Source: Planktothrix paucivesiculata PCC 9631
GTDB taxonomy: Bacteria > Cyanobacteriota > Cyanobacteriia > Cyanobacteriales > Microcoleaceae
DNA: 64,000 nucleotides
Direction: 5' to 3'
Assembly: GCF_900009265.2 (NCBI RefSeq)
Contig: NZ_LR734982.1
Coordinates: 215,164-279,163 of the forward strand
The translations under genes and the position numbers were made by a program. Under the pieces are notes generated by a model. That model saw only the letters and a list, made by a program, of their open reading frames with translations. It ran no database searches and was not told the origin of the DNA. Positions 63,905 to 64,000 of the stretch are shown here, piece by piece (position 1 is the first letter of the stretch; every line of letters starts with the position of its first letter).

Positions 63905-63967
63905 GGGTAATGGGTAATGGGTAATGGGTAATTACGAATTACGAATTACGAATTACGAATGGGTAAT
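63905..63967. repeat. (GGGTAAT)4-(AATTACG)4 heptamer tract
   Basis: Four GGGTAAT copies join AATTACG copies and end with AATGGGTAAT. It shows the same junction as the tract at 52591-52698. It is upstream of the GH108 gene, near the window end. Confidence 0.9.
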
Positions 63968-64000
63968 AGCAAAAGTTTCCCTCCCCTGCCTCCCCTGCCC

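Overview
The window looks like chromosomal DNA of a filamentous, non-heterocystous cyanobacterium of the Planktothrix/Oscillatoria/Microcoleus kind. The grounds are an allophycocyanin alpha-B gene (apcD), two cyAbrB-type regulators, a tmRNA with a typical cyanobacterial tag, many GCGATCGC (HIP1) octamers, AT-rich coding sequence, and the heptameric tandem repeats (AATTACG, GGGTAAT, TGTTCCC) common in such genomes. The genus is an inference; no rRNA gene is present.

Layout. 0-10 kb: the end of a secreted PPC-domain protein, a nitrate/sulfonate-type binding protein, a CadD-like membrane protein, a large four-PAS hybrid histidine kinase, an antitoxin gene cut by a MITE-like insert, and a REC-PAS-GGDEF-EAL protein. 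10-17.6 kb: a small stress-protein cluster (CsbD, a secreted protein, a tiny membrane protein), a CYP120-like P450, an acetyltransferase, a BrnT/BrnA-like toxin-antitoxin pair, phosphoglucomutase and a PAS kinase. 17.6-27.5 kb: a nonsense-riddled pseudogene, a Uma2 protein, uvrC, a dCache kinase in tandem with a BMP-family lipoprotein, and leuD/leuC. 27.6-35 kb is the accessory, conflict-like region: Uma2, AbiEii-like nucleotidyltransferase, a second Uma2, a PD-(D/E)XK protein, a two-gene ATPase module whose second member carries about 110 residues of Gly-Val repeats, and two orphan antitoxins. 35-48 kb: a hydrolase, an HtrA protease, Hsp20, a ClC channel, serS, a WD40 protein, a heme-membrane protein facing an OmpR-type two-component system, a DCC protein and tmRNA. 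48-56 kb is shaped by mobile DNA: an IS630 element abuts and truncates a cyAbrB paralogue, an intact cyAbrB heads a CPBP-protease/radical-SAM operon, lpxD follows, then a decayed IS sits between two gene remnants. The second remnant is the C-terminus of a formylglycine-generating-enzyme-like domain with the signature of a diversity-generating-retroelement variable region. 56-64 kb: rlmD, apcD, a HEAT-repeat/phosphatase fusion, ruvB, a methylglyoxal-synthase-like/lipid-kinase fusion and a GH108 muramidase-like protein.

How it works together. Housekeeping genes (uvrC, ruvB, serS, leuCD, lpxD, rlmD, pgm, ssrA) are spaced among signalling genes and an accessory island. The most promising uncharacterised items are the ATPase/Gly-Val membrane-protein pair (30705-34489), the retroelement variable-region relic (55862-56123) and the HEAT-phosphatase fusion convergent with apcD (58761-60374). 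No reverse transcriptase, template repeat, CRISPR array or tRNA gene was seen.
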